A DNA stretch of 64,000 bases from CAVUEG01 sp963740525 (GCA_963740525.1 CAVUEG010000006.1:434001-498000), one strand, 5' to 3'. Positions 27,483-36,817 are shown, counted from the stretch's first letter. Numbers and translations: made by a program. Notes: generated from the sequence alone by a model not told the origin.

Positions 27483-28286
27483 TCACCCCTCCAGCAGCGC
27501 GATGACATGGCGCGCCTGGTCCTCCGTGCTCCCGGCCGGGTTGCCGACGAAGCCTCGGTTGCCGGGCAGCAGCATCACCAGCCAGAACGTGGCCAGCACA
27601 CTGCGGTACGCGGTCAACCGCGACTGCAGCGCGGCACCGAGGTCCAGGACCGTCAGCAGCAGGTCGACGTCGAGCAGGCGGCGCAGCCGAGACGAGGCGT
27701 GCTCGAGGATGTCTGCGACCTCGTAGGCGAGGTCCGACCTGCCGAACTCCTCGAAGTCGACGAAACGGCACGTGGCGCCGTCCCACAGGATGTTCGCGAG
27801 GTTCCCGTCGCCTCTGGCAGGCACCGCGTGGGCGACGCGGTCAATCTCCGGAAAGTCGACGGCGAGCCAATCGCGGGCAAGAGCCAACGCCGTGCCCACC
27901 AGCGCGGGGTCCCGGCACGCACGAAGGTCGTAGTCGTCCGCGGCCCACTCCCGGACCTCGGCGCGCATCACCGACGGGCCCACTGCCCGCTCCGGTGTGC
28001 TCGGGTCGACCGGAACCGAGAAGAGACGAGCCAGCGCCTCGGCTAGCGCGTGGATCTGCGGGGTCGTCAGCCGCTCGAGCCCCAGAGGCGAGCCCGGCAG
28101 CCGGGACATCACGATGACCGGCGCCCGTCCCTCCATCTCTCTCGCGATCGGGGTCGGGGCCAGGCCGGGCGCATGACGCGCCAGCGCGACCAGGCCGGCC
28201 CACTCACGATCCGCCTCTCCGTCGGCCCAGGACACGAACCTCTTGCGGACAACGCGGTCGTCGATCGTGAGCCGGTGGGTGTGCAC
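27483..28286 (-). CDS. Aminoglycoside/choline phosphotransferase-family protein
   Basis: A 267-residue kinase-like protein. The catalytic-loop region is RGDGNLANILWD at about 166-177, with Arg where most relatives have His (HGD). The metal-binding segment reads VDFEEFG instead of the usual IDWE/IDFE. The N-terminal lobe is short (VVRKRFVSW, then PVIVMSRLPGSPL). It would phosphorylate a hydroxyl of a small molecule. The substrate is unknown, and resistance should not be assumed. It ends close to an MFS exporter gene in the same direction. Confidence 0.8.
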   Translation of the reverse strand: MHTHRLTIDDRVVRKRFVSWADGEADREWAGLVALARHAPGLAPTPIAREMEGRAPVIVMSRLPGSPLGLERLTTPQIHALAEALARLFSVPVDPSTPERAVGPSVMRAEVREWAADDYDLRACRDPALVGTALALARDWLAVDFPEIDRVAHAVPARGDGNLANILWDGATCRFVDFEEFGRSDLAYEVADILEHASSRLRRLLDVDLLLTVLDLGAALQSRLTAYRSVLATFWLVMLLPGNRGFVGNPAGSTEDQARHVIALLEG

Positions 28287-28304
28287 GCAGGCATTGTGCC
28301 CAGT

Positions 28305-29564
28305 TCAGGCGGAGGGTACGAACCGGGTGCGGGTGTGCACCCGGGCCGAGACCAGCAGGACCAGCAGGCCGAGCACAGACAGCCCGACGCCGACCCACGA
28401 CGGCGCTGTGTAGCCGTAGCCTGCGGCGATCACCAGCCCGCCGAGCCAGGCACCGAGTGCGTTGGCGACGTTCAGCGACGCATGGTTCATCGCGGCACCG
28501 AGCGTCTGCGCGTCACCGGCCACCTGCATCAGCCGGAGCTGCAGGTTGACCACGAGCACGGAGGCCGCCGCCGAGATCGCGAAGGCGGTCAACAGGCCGG
28601 GCAGGAGGAACTGCGCCGTCCACGTGAACAGCGCGAGCATCAGGCCCATCGCCACTGAACTGGCAAGCAGACTGCGGAAGACCGACCAGTCGGCCAGCCG
28701 TCCGCCGAGCATGGTGCCGAGCGTGGCACCGATTCCGAACGCCAGCAGGTAGAGCGGCACGAACGACTCGGGCCTGTCAGCCACGTCCGTCACGGTGGGG
28801 GCGATGTAGGAGTACATCGCGAACATCCCGCCGAAGCCGATCGCCCCGGCGAGCAGCGTCAGCCAGACCTGGAGCGACTTGAACGCCGCCAGCTCGCGGC
28901 GTCCGGTCGCGGTGCGGTCACCGGGCGTGACCGGGACCAGCCACGCCACGAACGCGACCGTGAGGATGCCGAGCACGGCCACCGCCCAGTACGCCGACCG
29001 CCACCCCAGGTGCTGTCCCATCCAGGTGGCCGCGGGGACTCCGGCGATCGTGGCCAGTGGCAGACCGATCATCACCGTGCCGACTGCCCGTCCGCGACGC
29101 TCGGGCGGAGCCAGGGACACCGCCACCAGGGCGGCCAGCCCGAAGTAGGCGCCGTGCGGGAAGCCGGAGAGGAAGCGCACCCCGATCAGCACGCCGTACG
29201 ACGACGCAAGCGCGCTCAGCGCGTTGCCGACCACGAACACCGACATCAAGACCAGCAGCAACCCGCGCCGCGGCAGCTTCGCACCGAGGACCGCGATCGT
29301 GGGAGCACCCGCGACCACCCCCAATGCGTACGCCGAGATCACGTGGCCGCCCTGGGGGATGGTCACCCCGACACCCCGTGCGATCTGCGGCAGCAGGCCC
29401 ATCGTCACGAACTCCGTGGTGCCGATGGCGAAACCACCCAACGCCAGCGCTGCGATCGCCCAGCCCACGTGACGCGTCGGCGAGACCTGGCCGGGCGGCA
29501 CCGTGGGTCCCGCAGGCACGGTCGCGCCGGACGGCGTCGACGGAGCGTCGGAGGTGGAGGTCAC
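28305..29564 (-). CDS. MFS transporter, DHA1 family (AraJ-like)
   Basis: A 419-residue inner-membrane transporter with twelve hydrophobic segments after a polar N-terminal tail of ~30 residues. The first helix reads GGFAIGTTEFVTMGLLPQIA, the TTEF/GLLP signature of sugar/drug efflux DHA1 members. The loop 2-3 motif is present as GAKLPRRGLL. The substrate is unknown. It stands 18 bases upstream of the phosphotransferase gene in the same direction, so the two are probably one operon. Confidence 0.9.
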   Translation of the reverse strand: MTSTSDAPSTPSGATVPAGPTVPPGQVSPTRHVGWAIAALALGGFAIGTTEFVTMGLLPQIARGVGVTIPQGGHVISAYALGVVAGAPTIAVLGAKLPRRGLLLVLMSVFVVGNALSALASSYGVLIGVRFLSGFPHGAYFGLAALVAVSLAPPERRGRAVGTVMIGLPLATIAGVPAATWMGQHLGWRSAYWAVAVLGILTVAFVAWLVPVTPGDRTATGRRELAAFKSLQVWLTLLAGAIGFGGMFAMYSYIAPTVTDVADRPESFVPLYLLAFGIGATLGTMLGGRLADWSVFRSLLASSVAMGLMLALFTWTAQFLLPGLLTAFAISAAASVLVVNLQLRLMQVAGDAQTLGAAMNHASLNVANALGAWLGGLVIAAGYGYTAPSWVGVGLSVLGLLVLLVSARVHTRTRFVPSA

Positions 29565-29679
29565 GGGTTCTTACCTGACTGGGAGCGGACAGAGCGAGAG
29601 TGGACGGCGCACGGCGCCGGTCGCCTCTCGGTCAACCGGCGCCGTCGCGGCACTATTCCGGAGCCTCGCCCCGGCGGCC

Positions 29680-31905
29680 TCAGCCGATGATCGACAGGAC
29701 CTCGTTGAGCGTCTTGGACGGACGCATCACGGCGGTCGTCCGCTCGTCGTCGGGCTGGAAGTAGCCACCGATGTCGGCAGGCTGGCCCTGGACCGAGAGC
29801 AGCTCCTCGTTGATCGTTTCCTCGTTGTCCCGCAGTGCGGTGGCCAGCTCGGCGTACTTCTTGGCGAGCTCGGTGTCCGCATCCTGCGCAGCCAGCTCCT
29901 CGGCCCAGAAGAGCGCGAGGTAGAAGTGGCTGCCACGGTTGTCGATCTCGCCGACCTTGCGGCTCGGCGACTTGTTCTCGTTGAGGAAGCGACCGGTCGC
30001 CGCGTCGAGCGTGTCAGCCAGGATCTGCGCCCGAGGGTTGTCGGTCGTCTGTGCCATGTGCTCGAAGCTGACCGCGAGCGCGAGGAACTCGCCCAGGCTG
30101 TCCCAGCGCAGGTGGTTCTCCTTCACCAGCTGCTGGACGTGCTTCGGTGCCGAGCCGCCGGCACCGGTCTCGAAGAGGCCGCCACCGTTGATCAGCGGCA
30201 CCACCGAGAGCATCTTGGCGCTCGTCCCGAGCTCGAGGATCGGGAACAGGTCGGTGAGGTAGTCGCGGAGCACGTTGCCGGTGACCGAGATCGTGTCCTC
30301 GCCCCGGCGGATCCGCTCCAGCGAGAACGCGATCGCGTCCTCGGGGTTCATGATCTCGATCTGGAGACCGTCGGTGTGGTGCTCTTTCAGGTACTCCGTG
30401 ACCTTGGCGATGAGGTTCGCGTCGTGCGCACGCCCCTCGTCCAGCCAGAACACCGCCGGGTCGCCGGTGGCCCGGGCCCGGGTGACGGCGAGCTTGACCC
30501 AGTCACGGATGGGGACGTCCTTGGTCTGGCACATGCGCCAGATGTCGCCCGCGCCGACGGCCTGCTCGAGGAGCACGTCGCCGTGCGTGTCGACGACCCG
30601 CACGATGCCGGTGGCGGGGATCTCGAAGGTCTTGTCGTGACTGCCGTACTCCTCGGCCGCCTGGGCCATGAGGCCGACGTTCGAGACCGAGCCCATCGTG
30701 GCCGGGTCGTAGGCGCCGTGGGCGCGGCAGTCGTCGATGACGACCTGGTAGATCCCGGCATAGCTGCTGTCGGGGATCACCGCGAGGGTGTCGGCCTCGT
30801 TGCCGTCCGGGCCCCACATGTGGCCGGAGGTGCGGATCATCGCGGGCATGGAGGCGTCCACGATCACGTCGCTGGGGACGTGCAGGTTCGTGATGCCCTT
30901 GTCGGAGTCGACCATCGCGAGCGCGGGCCCGTCCTCGATCCCCTGCTTGACGGCCGCCTCGATGGCGGAGCGCTGGTCGTCGGGGAGCGACTCGATGCTC
31001 TTGAGCAGCGCGCCGAGACCGTCGTTGGGGCTGACCCCGGCGGCCGCGAGCGCGTCGGCGTGCTCCGTGAAGAGAGTGGGGAAGAACGCTCGTACGACGT
31101 GCCCGAAGATGATCGGGTCCGAGACCTTCATCATCGTGGCCTTCAGGTGGACGGAGAAGAGCACGCCCTCGTCCTTGGCCCGGGCGATCTGCGCGGTGAA
31201 GAACTCGCGCAGCGCGGCGACCCGCATCGAGGTCGCGTCGATGACCTCGCCGGCGAGGACCGGGACGGACTCACGGAGCACGGTGGTCGTGCCGTCGTCG
31301 CCGACGAGCTCGACGCGCAGCGATCCGTCGGCCTCGATCACGGTGGACTTCTCGTTCGAGCGGAAGTCGTCGGAGGTCATGTGAGCGACGTTGGTCTTGG
31401 AGTCCGGAGACCAGGCACCCATCGAGTGGGGGTGGGCGCGGGCGTAGTTCTTGACCGAGGCCGGTGCCCGGCGGTCGGAGTTGCCCTCACGGAGCACGGG
31501 GTTCACCGCACTGCCCTTGACCTTGTCGTAGGCCGCGCGATGCGCGCGCTCCTCGTCGGTCTTCGGGTCGTCCGGGTAGGCCGGGAGGTCGTACCCCTTG
31601 CCCTGGAGCTCGGCGATGGCCGCCTTGAGCTGCGGGATCGACGCACTGATGTTCGGCAGCTTGATGATGTTGGCCCCGGGCTGCTTGGCCAGGTCACCGA
31701 GCTCGGCGAGGGCGTCGTCGACGCGCTGGTCGTCGGCGAGCCGGTCGGGGAACTGGGCCAGGATCCGGCCGGCCAGCGAGATGTCGCGCGTCTCCACGGC
31801 GACACCTGCGGTCGAGGCGTAGGTCTGGACGATCGGGAGGAACGAGTACGTCGCGAGTGCAGGCGCCTCGTCCGTGTGCGTGTAGATGATCTTCGAGTCC
31901 GTCAC
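29680..31905 (-). CDS. icd: NADP-dependent isocitrate dehydrogenase, monomeric type
   Basis: A 741-residue enzyme that oxidatively decarboxylates isocitrate to 2-oxoglutarate, making NADPH. Length and sequence match the large monomeric IDH family (Corynebacterium/Azotobacter type), not the ~400-residue dimeric type: TDSKIIYTHTDEAPALATYSFLP at the start, IKLPNISASIPQL, then EGNSDRRAP and GNVLRDYLTDLFPILELGTSAKM later. The start is GTG 31905 with a GGAG site upstream; the open frame beyond it has no support. A 14-base palindrome lies upstream. Confidence 0.96.
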   Translation of the reverse strand: MTDSKIIYTHTDEAPALATYSFLPIVQTYASTAGVAVETRDISLAGRILAQFPDRLADDQRVDDALAELGDLAKQPGANIIKLPNISASIPQLKAAIAELQGKGYDLPAYPDDPKTDEERAHRAAYDKVKGSAVNPVLREGNSDRRAPASVKNYARAHPHSMGAWSPDSKTNVAHMTSDDFRSNEKSTVIEADGSLRVELVGDDGTTTVLRESVPVLAGEVIDATSMRVAALREFFTAQIARAKDEGVLFSVHLKATMMKVSDPIIFGHVVRAFFPTLFTEHADALAAAGVSPNDGLGALLKSIESLPDDQRSAIEAAVKQGIEDGPALAMVDSDKGITNLHVPSDVIVDASMPAMIRTSGHMWGPDGNEADTLAVIPDSSYAGIYQVVIDDCRAHGAYDPATMGSVSNVGLMAQAAEEYGSHDKTFEIPATGIVRVVDTHGDVLLEQAVGAGDIWRMCQTKDVPIRDWVKLAVTRARATGDPAVFWLDEGRAHDANLIAKVTEYLKEHHTDGLQIEIMNPEDAIAFSLERIRRGEDTISVTGNVLRDYLTDLFPILELGTSAKMLSVVPLINGGGLFETGAGGSAPKHVQQLVKENHLRWDSLGEFLALAVSFEHMAQTTDNPRAQILADTLDAATGRFLNENKSPSRKVGEIDNRGSHFYLALFWAEELAAQDADTELAKKYAELATALRDNEETINEELLSVQGQPADIGGYFQPDDERTTAVMRPSKTLNEVLSIIG

Positions 31906-31931
31906 CGGGGCTCCGTTCCATCGCGGAAGTT

Positions 31932-31945
31932 TCTTGACGTCAAGA
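31932..31945. promoter_or_regulatory. Perfect palindrome upstream of icd
   Basis: TCTTGACGTCAAGA is a 14-base perfect palindrome, 27 bases before the icd start. It contains TTGAC on both strands, so it may be either an operator or a -35 element. The divergent NAD-binding gene begins 150 bases away, so either gene could be affected. Confidence 0.4.
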
Positions 31946-32094
31946 TATCTCATCGGGGGCGCGGGTCTCACCCTGCCCCGACTCCCCTTGCTCATCCTGC
32001 CGTCCAAGGGTTGCCTTGAGAAGGCATGTCCCCAGGCAACCTGGGCACAGTCAGCGGGAGCGGGGCGTGCGCCCGGCCGGAGGGAGCGGACCAG

Positions 32095-33024
32095 ATGGGT
32101 CTCAGCGTGTTGGTCACCGGCGCGTCGGGGTTCGTGGGCTCCCACCTGGCCCGGGCCCTGCTCGACGACGGTCACGACGTACGAGCCATGACGCGTCGTC
32201 CCGAGGACTACGCCGGGCCGGGAGAGCCTGTGGCCGGCGATGTCGCCGACCCCGAGAGCCTGGTCGAGGCTCTCGACGGCGTCGATGCGGCCTACTACCT
32301 GATCCACTCGCTCGCCTCCGACGACTTCGAGCGTGAGGATGCCGCCGCCGCTCGCTCGTTCGGCGCGGCGGCCGCCCGTGCAGGGGTGCGCCAGATCGTC
32401 TACCTGGGCGGCCTCGGCTCCGAGGAGGGCGAACTCTCACCACACCTCCGCTCGCGCCGCCAGGTCGAGAGCCTGCTGGGCGAGGCGGGTGTGCCGGTCA
32501 CCGTCCTTCGAGCGGCGGTCGTCGTCGGTCATGGCGGGGTCTCCTGGGAGATGACTCGCCAGCTCGTCGACAACCTCCCGATCATGGTGACCCCGCCCTG
32601 GGCCGAGACGCGCACGCAGCCGGTGGCCCTCGCCGACGCGCTGCGCTACCTCGTCGGGGTTCTCGACCTCGAGGAGGCCATGGGCCGCACGTTCGAGATC
32701 GGAGGCGCCGATGTGCTGACGTACGGCGAGATGCTGAGCCGCGCGTCGCTGCTACAGCTCGGCCGCGAGGCCAGCGTCTTCAAGGTACCGATGCCGACTG
32801 ACAAGCTGACGCTCGCGGTCTCGACCGAGGTGTCGAGCCACTGGCTGGCGCTGCTCACCGGCGTCGATCGCGCCACCGGCAGGAACCTCATCGAGTCCAT
32901 GGGCACCGAGGTCGTCGTCGTCGACGACACCATCAGGTCGGTGCTGCCCTTCGAACCGGTCGGCTACGAGGACATGGTCCGCGCGGCACTGGGCGACCGA
33001 CTGCGTGACCTCGGAGAGCTGTGA
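32095..33024 (+). CDS. NAD(P)-binding epimerase/reductase-like protein
   Basis: A 309-residue atypical SDR protein. The N-terminal Rossmann motif is VTGASGFVGSHLARALLDDGHDV, and the segment VYLGGLGSEEG replaces the usual Tyr-x3-Lys active site, as in NmrA/complex I-assembly-like members. It resembles actinobacterial NAD(P)H-binding proteins of unknown substrate. ATG 32095 is chosen over 32026 because the family fold begins there and GGAG lies upstream. It is followed by mdh after 121 bases. Confidence 0.82.
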   Translation: MGLSVLVTGASGFVGSHLARALLDDGHDVRAMTRRPEDYAGPGEPVAGDVADPESLVEALDGVDAAYYLIHSLASDDFEREDAAAARSFGAAAARAGVRQIVYLGGLGSEEGELSPHLRSRRQVESLLGEAGVPVTVLRAAVVVGHGGVSWEMTRQLVDNLPIMVTPPWAETRTQPVALADALRYLVGVLDLEEAMGRTFEIGGADVLTYGEMLSRASLLQLGREASVFKVPMPTDKLTLAVSTEVSSHWLALLTGVDRATGRNLIESMGTEVVVVDDTIRSVLPFEPVGYEDMVRAALGDRLRDLGEL

Positions 33025-33145
33025 CCCGCCTCGCCTGGTAGCGAACGACCTGGGTGTCACGCGGGACCGCCTGAACCCGCGACGGAGTGAGCGTCATCCC
33101 GCTGCTAGCGTCGGACCCCTCCCTTACCAGACCAAGGAGCCCGCA

Positions 33146-34138
33146 GTGAGCAGCAACGCCCCCGTCAAGGTCGCCGTCACCGGCGCAGCCGGCCAGATCG
33201 GCTACAGCCTCCTCTTCCGCATCGCCAGCGGCGCGTTGTTCGGCCCGGACACCCCGGTCGAGCTCCGCCTGCTCGAGATCTCCCCCGCGCTGAAGGCGCT
33301 CGAGGGCGTCGTCATGGAGCTCGACGACTGCGCCTTCCCGACGCTGGCCGGCGTCGAGATCGGCGACGACGCCAACACCGTCTTCGCTGGCGCGAACCTC
33401 GCTCTGCTCGTCGGCGCGCGTCCGCGCACCAAGGGCATGGAGCGGGGCGACCTGCTCGAGGCCAACGGTGCGATCTTCACCGCCCAGGGCAAGGCCCTCA
33501 ACGAGGTCGCCGCCGACGACATCCGCATCGGCGTGACGGGCAACCCCGCCAACACGAACGCGCTGATCGCCATGACGAACGCCCCCGACATCCCGCGGGA
33601 GCGCTTCTCGGCGCTGACCCGGCTGGACCACAACCGGGCGATCTCGCAGCTGGCCGCCAAGACAGGCGCCTCGGTGACCGAGATCAAGCGGATGACGATC
33701 TGGGGCAACCACTCGGCCACGCAGTACCCCGACATCTTCCACGCCGAGGTCGACGGGAAGAACGCCGCCGAGGTCGTCAACGACCAGTCGTGGATCGAGA
33801 ACGACTTCATCCCCACCGTCGCCAAGCGCGGCGCGGCGATCATCGAGGCCCGTGGCTCCTCTTCCGCGGCCTCGGCCGCGTCCGCGACGATCGACGCCGC
33901 GCGCGACTGGCTCACCGGCTCCAAGGAGAACGACTGGGTGTCGATGGCCGTGGCCTCCGACGGCTCGTACGACGTCCCCGAGGGTCTGGTCTACTCGTTC
34001 CCCGTGACCACCGCGAACGGCAACTGGGAGATCGTGCAGGGCTTGGAGATCGACGACTTCTCCCGCTCGCGCATGGACGCCACCGCCCAGGAGCTCATCG
34101 AGGAGCGCGACGCGGTCAAGGAGCTCGGCCTGATCTGA
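33146..34138 (+). CDS. mdh: Malate dehydrogenase
   Basis: A 330-residue NAD-dependent enzyme that converts malate to oxaloacetate. The dinucleotide fold is VAVTGAAGQIGYSLLFRIASG at about 8-28. The substrate/catalytic segments are RLDHNRA (about 155-161, with Asp) and IWGNHSATQYPD (catalytic His at about 188). It is of the actinobacterial/cytosolic-like MDH type. GTG 33146 is placed by AAGGAG six bases upstream. A strong terminator follows. Confidence 0.96.
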   Translation: MSSNAPVKVAVTGAAGQIGYSLLFRIASGALFGPDTPVELRLLEISPALKALEGVVMELDDCAFPTLAGVEIGDDANTVFAGANLALLVGARPRTKGMERGDLLEANGAIFTAQGKALNEVAADDIRIGVTGNPANTNALIAMTNAPDIPRERFSALTRLDHNRAISQLAAKTGASVTEIKRMTIWGNHSATQYPDIFHAEVDGKNAAEVVNDQSWIENDFIPTVAKRGAAIIEARGSSSAASAASATIDAARDWLTGSKENDWVSMAVASDGSYDVPEGLVYSFPVTTANGNWEIVQGLEIDDFSRSRMDATAQELIEERDAVKELGLI

Positions 34139-34160
34139 GCACCACCCGCACCAGCGAGCA

Positions 34161-34198
34161 CGGACCCCCCGTTCCCCCATCCGGGAGCGGGGGGTCCG
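34161..34198 (+). terminator. Rho-independent-like terminator after mdh
   Basis: Arms at 34161-34176 (CGGACCCCCCGTTCCC) and 34183-34198 pair over 16 positions, with one G-U wobble and a 6-base loop. It starts 23 bases after the mdh stop. It also lies just beyond the 3' end of the converging GNAT gene and could serve both. No U-run. Confidence 0.8.
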
Positions 34199-34227
34199 GT
34201 CGTCTGGGACCACTCGGGGCATGGGGG

Positions 34228-34692
34228 TCAGAGGATCTGCTTCATCCGGGGGGCGGTGGCGAGCGTGAAGCCGAGTCGTTCGTAGAGCCGCAGGCCCTGA
34301 GGAGAGGCGCTCAGGTCCACGCGGTCGGCACCCACCCCGCGTGCCCACCCCACGACGTCACCGATGAGCTCCGTCGCGTAACCGCGTCCCCGATGAGCCG
34401 GCAGGGTGACGACGTTGACCAGCCGAACCGCCCGCCCCGTGGGTGAGTAGGGGTTGGGGACGCCGGTCTCGACAAAGCCGACCGCCGAGGCGACGAGCTC
34501 GCCCGAGACCTCGATGACGGGGACTCGTGCGGCTTCCATGCCGACGCAACTCCCGAGCCACTCGAGCGCGGGTCCCTGCCAGTCCGTCGACGGCGAGTCC
34601 ATCTCCTCGAACATGACGTCCCACAGGGACAGCAGTCCCGCCGCGTCCTCGACAGTTGCCTGCCTGAGTCGCTGGGTCTGGTCATGGCTCAT
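34228..34692 (-). CDS. GNAT-family N-acetyltransferase
   Basis: A 154-residue single-domain acetyltransferase. The acetyl-CoA-binding motif is RGRGYATELIGDVVGWA at about 103-119, and LYERLGF near the C-terminus is typical. The substrate is unknown. ATG 34692 is chosen; an upstream TTG at 34716 is possible. It is divergent from the response regulator gene, and the shared gap contains three TTCAG repeats. Confidence 0.85.
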   Translation of the reverse strand: MSHDQTQRLRQATVEDAAGLLSLWDVMFEEMDSPSTDWQGPALEWLGSCVGMEAARVPVIEVSGELVASAVGFVETGVPNPYSPTGRAVRLVNVVTLPAHRGRGYATELIGDVVGWARGVGADRVDLSASPQGLRLYERLGFTLATAPRMKQIL

Positions 34693-34719
34693 CGGATCAT
34701 CCTGCCGCAGGCTCAAGGG

Positions 34720-34752
34720 TTCAGGTCGGATTCAGCCTCACTTCAGCGAATC
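34720..34752 (+). promoter_or_regulatory. Three TTCAG direct repeats at 11-base spacing upstream of response regulator
   Basis: TTCAG begins at 34720, 34731 and 34742, exactly one helical turn apart, ending 17 bases before the response regulator ATG. Direct repeats phased at 11 bases are typical binding sites of OmpR/PhoB-type regulators, so autoregulation of the two-component operon is likely; the third copy lies near the promoter or leader. Confidence 0.65.
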
Positions 34753-34769
34753 TGTGCCAGCGTGCTGTC

Positions 34770-35447
34770 ATGCGGATCCTGCTCGTCGACGACGACACCC
34801 GGGTGGCACGGGCGGTGAAGCGCGGGCTCGAGGCCGAGGGGTATGCCGTCGACGTGGCCCATGACGGGCCGGAGGGCGAGTGGCTGGCAGGTCAACAGGC
34901 GTACGACGCCCTCGTGCTCGACGTCATGCTCCCCGGCATCGACGGCTACGAGCTGTGCGCGCGACTGCGCCGGGCCGGCAACTGGGCGCCGATCCTCATG
35001 CTCACCGCGCACAGCGGGGAGGACCGCGAGGCCCGCGCCCTGGACACGGGGGCCGACGACTTCCTCGCCAAGCCCTTCTCGTTCGTGGTCCTGGTCGCGC
35101 GGATCCGGGCGCTGCTCCGCCGACAGGGGGACCCACGGCCCACCGTGCTGAGCGCGGGCGACCTGCTGCTCGACCCAGCGGCCCACACGGTCAGCCGGGG
35201 CGACCAGCCGATCGCACTGACGCCCCGGCAGTTCTCGATGCTCGAGTTCCTGCTCCGTCGAGCCGGGGAGGTGCTGTCCAAGCGGGTGATCCTCGAGCAC
35301 GTCTGGGACTTCGCCTTCGACGGCGACCCCAACATCGTCGAGGTCTACGTCCGCCAGCTGCGCATGCGGATCGACCTGCCTTTCGAGCGGGCGAGCATCC
35401 AGACCGTGCGCGGGGTCGGCTACCGCCTCGACCCGGAGGGTGGCTGA
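34770..35447 (+). CDS. OmpR/PhoB-family response regulator
   Basis: A 225-residue two-domain regulator. The receiver has the acidic pair DDD at 7-9, phosphoacceptor Asp51 in LVLDVMLPG, Thr79 in MLTA, and Lys101 in AKPF. The winged-helix effector covers about 128-222 (LTPRQFSMLEFLL, then EVYVRQLRMRI and TVRGVGYRL). Its stop overlaps the kinase start, so the pair is coupled. Three TTCAG repeats upstream suggest it controls its own operon. Confidence 0.95.
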   Translation: MRILLVDDDTRVARAVKRGLEAEGYAVDVAHDGPEGEWLAGQQAYDALVLDVMLPGIDGYELCARLRRAGNWAPILMLTAHSGEDREARALDTGADDFLAKPFSFVVLVARIRALLRRQGDPRPTVLSAGDLLLDPAAHTVSRGDQPIALTPRQFSMLEFLLRRAGEVLSKRVILEHVWDFAFDGDPNIVEVYVRQLRMRIDLPFERASIQTVRGVGYRLDPEGG

Positions 35448-36808
35448 TGGCACGCCGACGACTGCTCCCCGTCGGCGTGCGCGGCCGGATCACCACGCTG
35501 GCGACGATGGCCGTGACCGCCGCCCTCGTCGTGGGTGCGGCCCTCCTCGTCACGGCTTTCACGTCCTCGCTCACCAGGTCGGAGGATGCCCAGGCCCGGA
35601 TCCGGGTGGCGGACCTGGCGGAGGCCGTGCGACTCCACGACCTCCCCCGCGTCGTGGCCGGGATCGGCGACAACTCCCTCGCCCAGGTGGTTTCGGGTGA
35701 GGGACGGGTGCTCGCGTCCTCCGCGAACATCGTCGGTCGACCGGGCATCACGGGTTTCGTCCCCGCCGGGACCCGTCCCGAGGTGCGCACGATGAGAGAC
35801 CTCCCCGACGACCAGGAGACGGAGGACTACCGGGTGTGGGCCGCACGGGTTTCCCGCACGCCCGGCGCCGCGGTCGTCTACGTCGGCCAGAGCCTGGAGG
35901 CGAGCCAGGAGGCCGCCGTCCGGCTCGTGCGAAGCCTGGCGATCGGGCTGCCGCTCCTGGTCGCCATCCTGGCCGGCGTCATCTGGACAGTGGTCGGGCG
36001 GACGCTGCGCCCGGTCGAGGCGATCCGCCGCGAGGTCGACGCGGTGCGGGCCGGCGACCTCGACCGACGCGTGTCCGTGCCACCGACCGGTGACGAGATC
36101 GCCCGGCTGGCGGTCACCATGAACGCCATGCTGGAGCGACTACAGCGCGCCGACAGCCGCCAGCGGGAGTTCGTCGGCAACGCCTCGCACGACCTGCAGA
36201 GCCCGCTGACCGCCTTCCGCGCCGAGCTGGAGGTGGCGCTGGCCCACCCGGACCGCACCGACTGGGTGGCGACTGCGGCCAGCCTGCTGGAGGAGAGCGA
36301 CCGGATGGAGTCGCTCGTCCGCGACCTGCTGTTCCTGGCCCGGGCCGAGTCCGGCGACCCGGGGTCCACCGTTCGTCCGGTGGACCTCGACGACGTGGTC
36401 CGCGAGGAGGTGTCCCGCCTCCGCCCCCCCGAGGGCATCGAGGTCCGCAGCGTGATCGACGCGGCTCCGGTCAACGGGTCGAGGGAGGACCTGGCCCGGC
36501 TGGTCCGCAACCTGCTGGCCAACGCCTGCACCCACGCCTCGCGGGTGGTCGACGTGCGCCTCGCCTCCGACCAGGCGCGGGCCGTCCTGACGGTGCACGA
36601 CGACGGGCCGGGGGTGGCTCCGCAGGATCGGGCCCGGATCTTCGACCGCTTCTACCGCGCGGCGCCCGCTCGGGACCGCGACAGCGCCGGGACCGGGCTC
36701 GGCCTCGCGATCGTGCGGTCGGTGGCCGACGCGCACGGCGGAGAGGCACACCTCGACGAGACGGACGCCGGCGCGAGCTTCGTCGTGAGCATCCCCGTCC
36801 TCCAGTGA
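35447..36808 (+). CDS. Sensor histidine kinase
   Basis: A 453-residue membrane kinase. Helix 1 is at about 17-40, an external loop of ~120 residues follows, helix 2 is at about 163-183, then a HAMP linker (RTLRPVEAIRREVDAVRAGD) and a HisKA domain with phospho-His248. The H-box reads SHDLQSPL, not the usual SHELRTPL, although the His-acidic-Leu-x-Ser/Thr-Pro order is kept. The ATPase domain has the N-box NLLANACTHA, DDGPGVAP and GTGLGLAIV. It signals to the coupled response regulator. The stimulus is unknown. Confidence 0.94.
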   Translation: MARRRLLPVGVRGRITTLATMAVTAALVVGAALLVTAFTSSLTRSEDAQARIRVADLAEAVRLHDLPRVVAGIGDNSLAQVVSGEGRVLASSANIVGRPGITGFVPAGTRPEVRTMRDLPDDQETEDYRVWAARVSRTPGAAVVYVGQSLEASQEAAVRLVRSLAIGLPLLVAILAGVIWTVVGRTLRPVEAIRREVDAVRAGDLDRRVSVPPTGDEIARLAVTMNAMLERLQRADSRQREFVGNASHDLQSPLTAFRAELEVALAHPDRTDWVATAASLLEESDRMESLVRDLLFLARAESGDPGSTVRPVDLDDVVREEVSRLRPPEGIEVRSVIDAAPVNGSREDLARLVRNLLANACTHASRVVDVRLASDQARAVLTVHDDGPGVAPQDRARIFDRFYRAAPARDRDSAGTGLGLAIVRSVADAHGGEAHLDETDAGASFVVSIPVLQ

Positions 36809-36817
36809 CGGGTTGGC

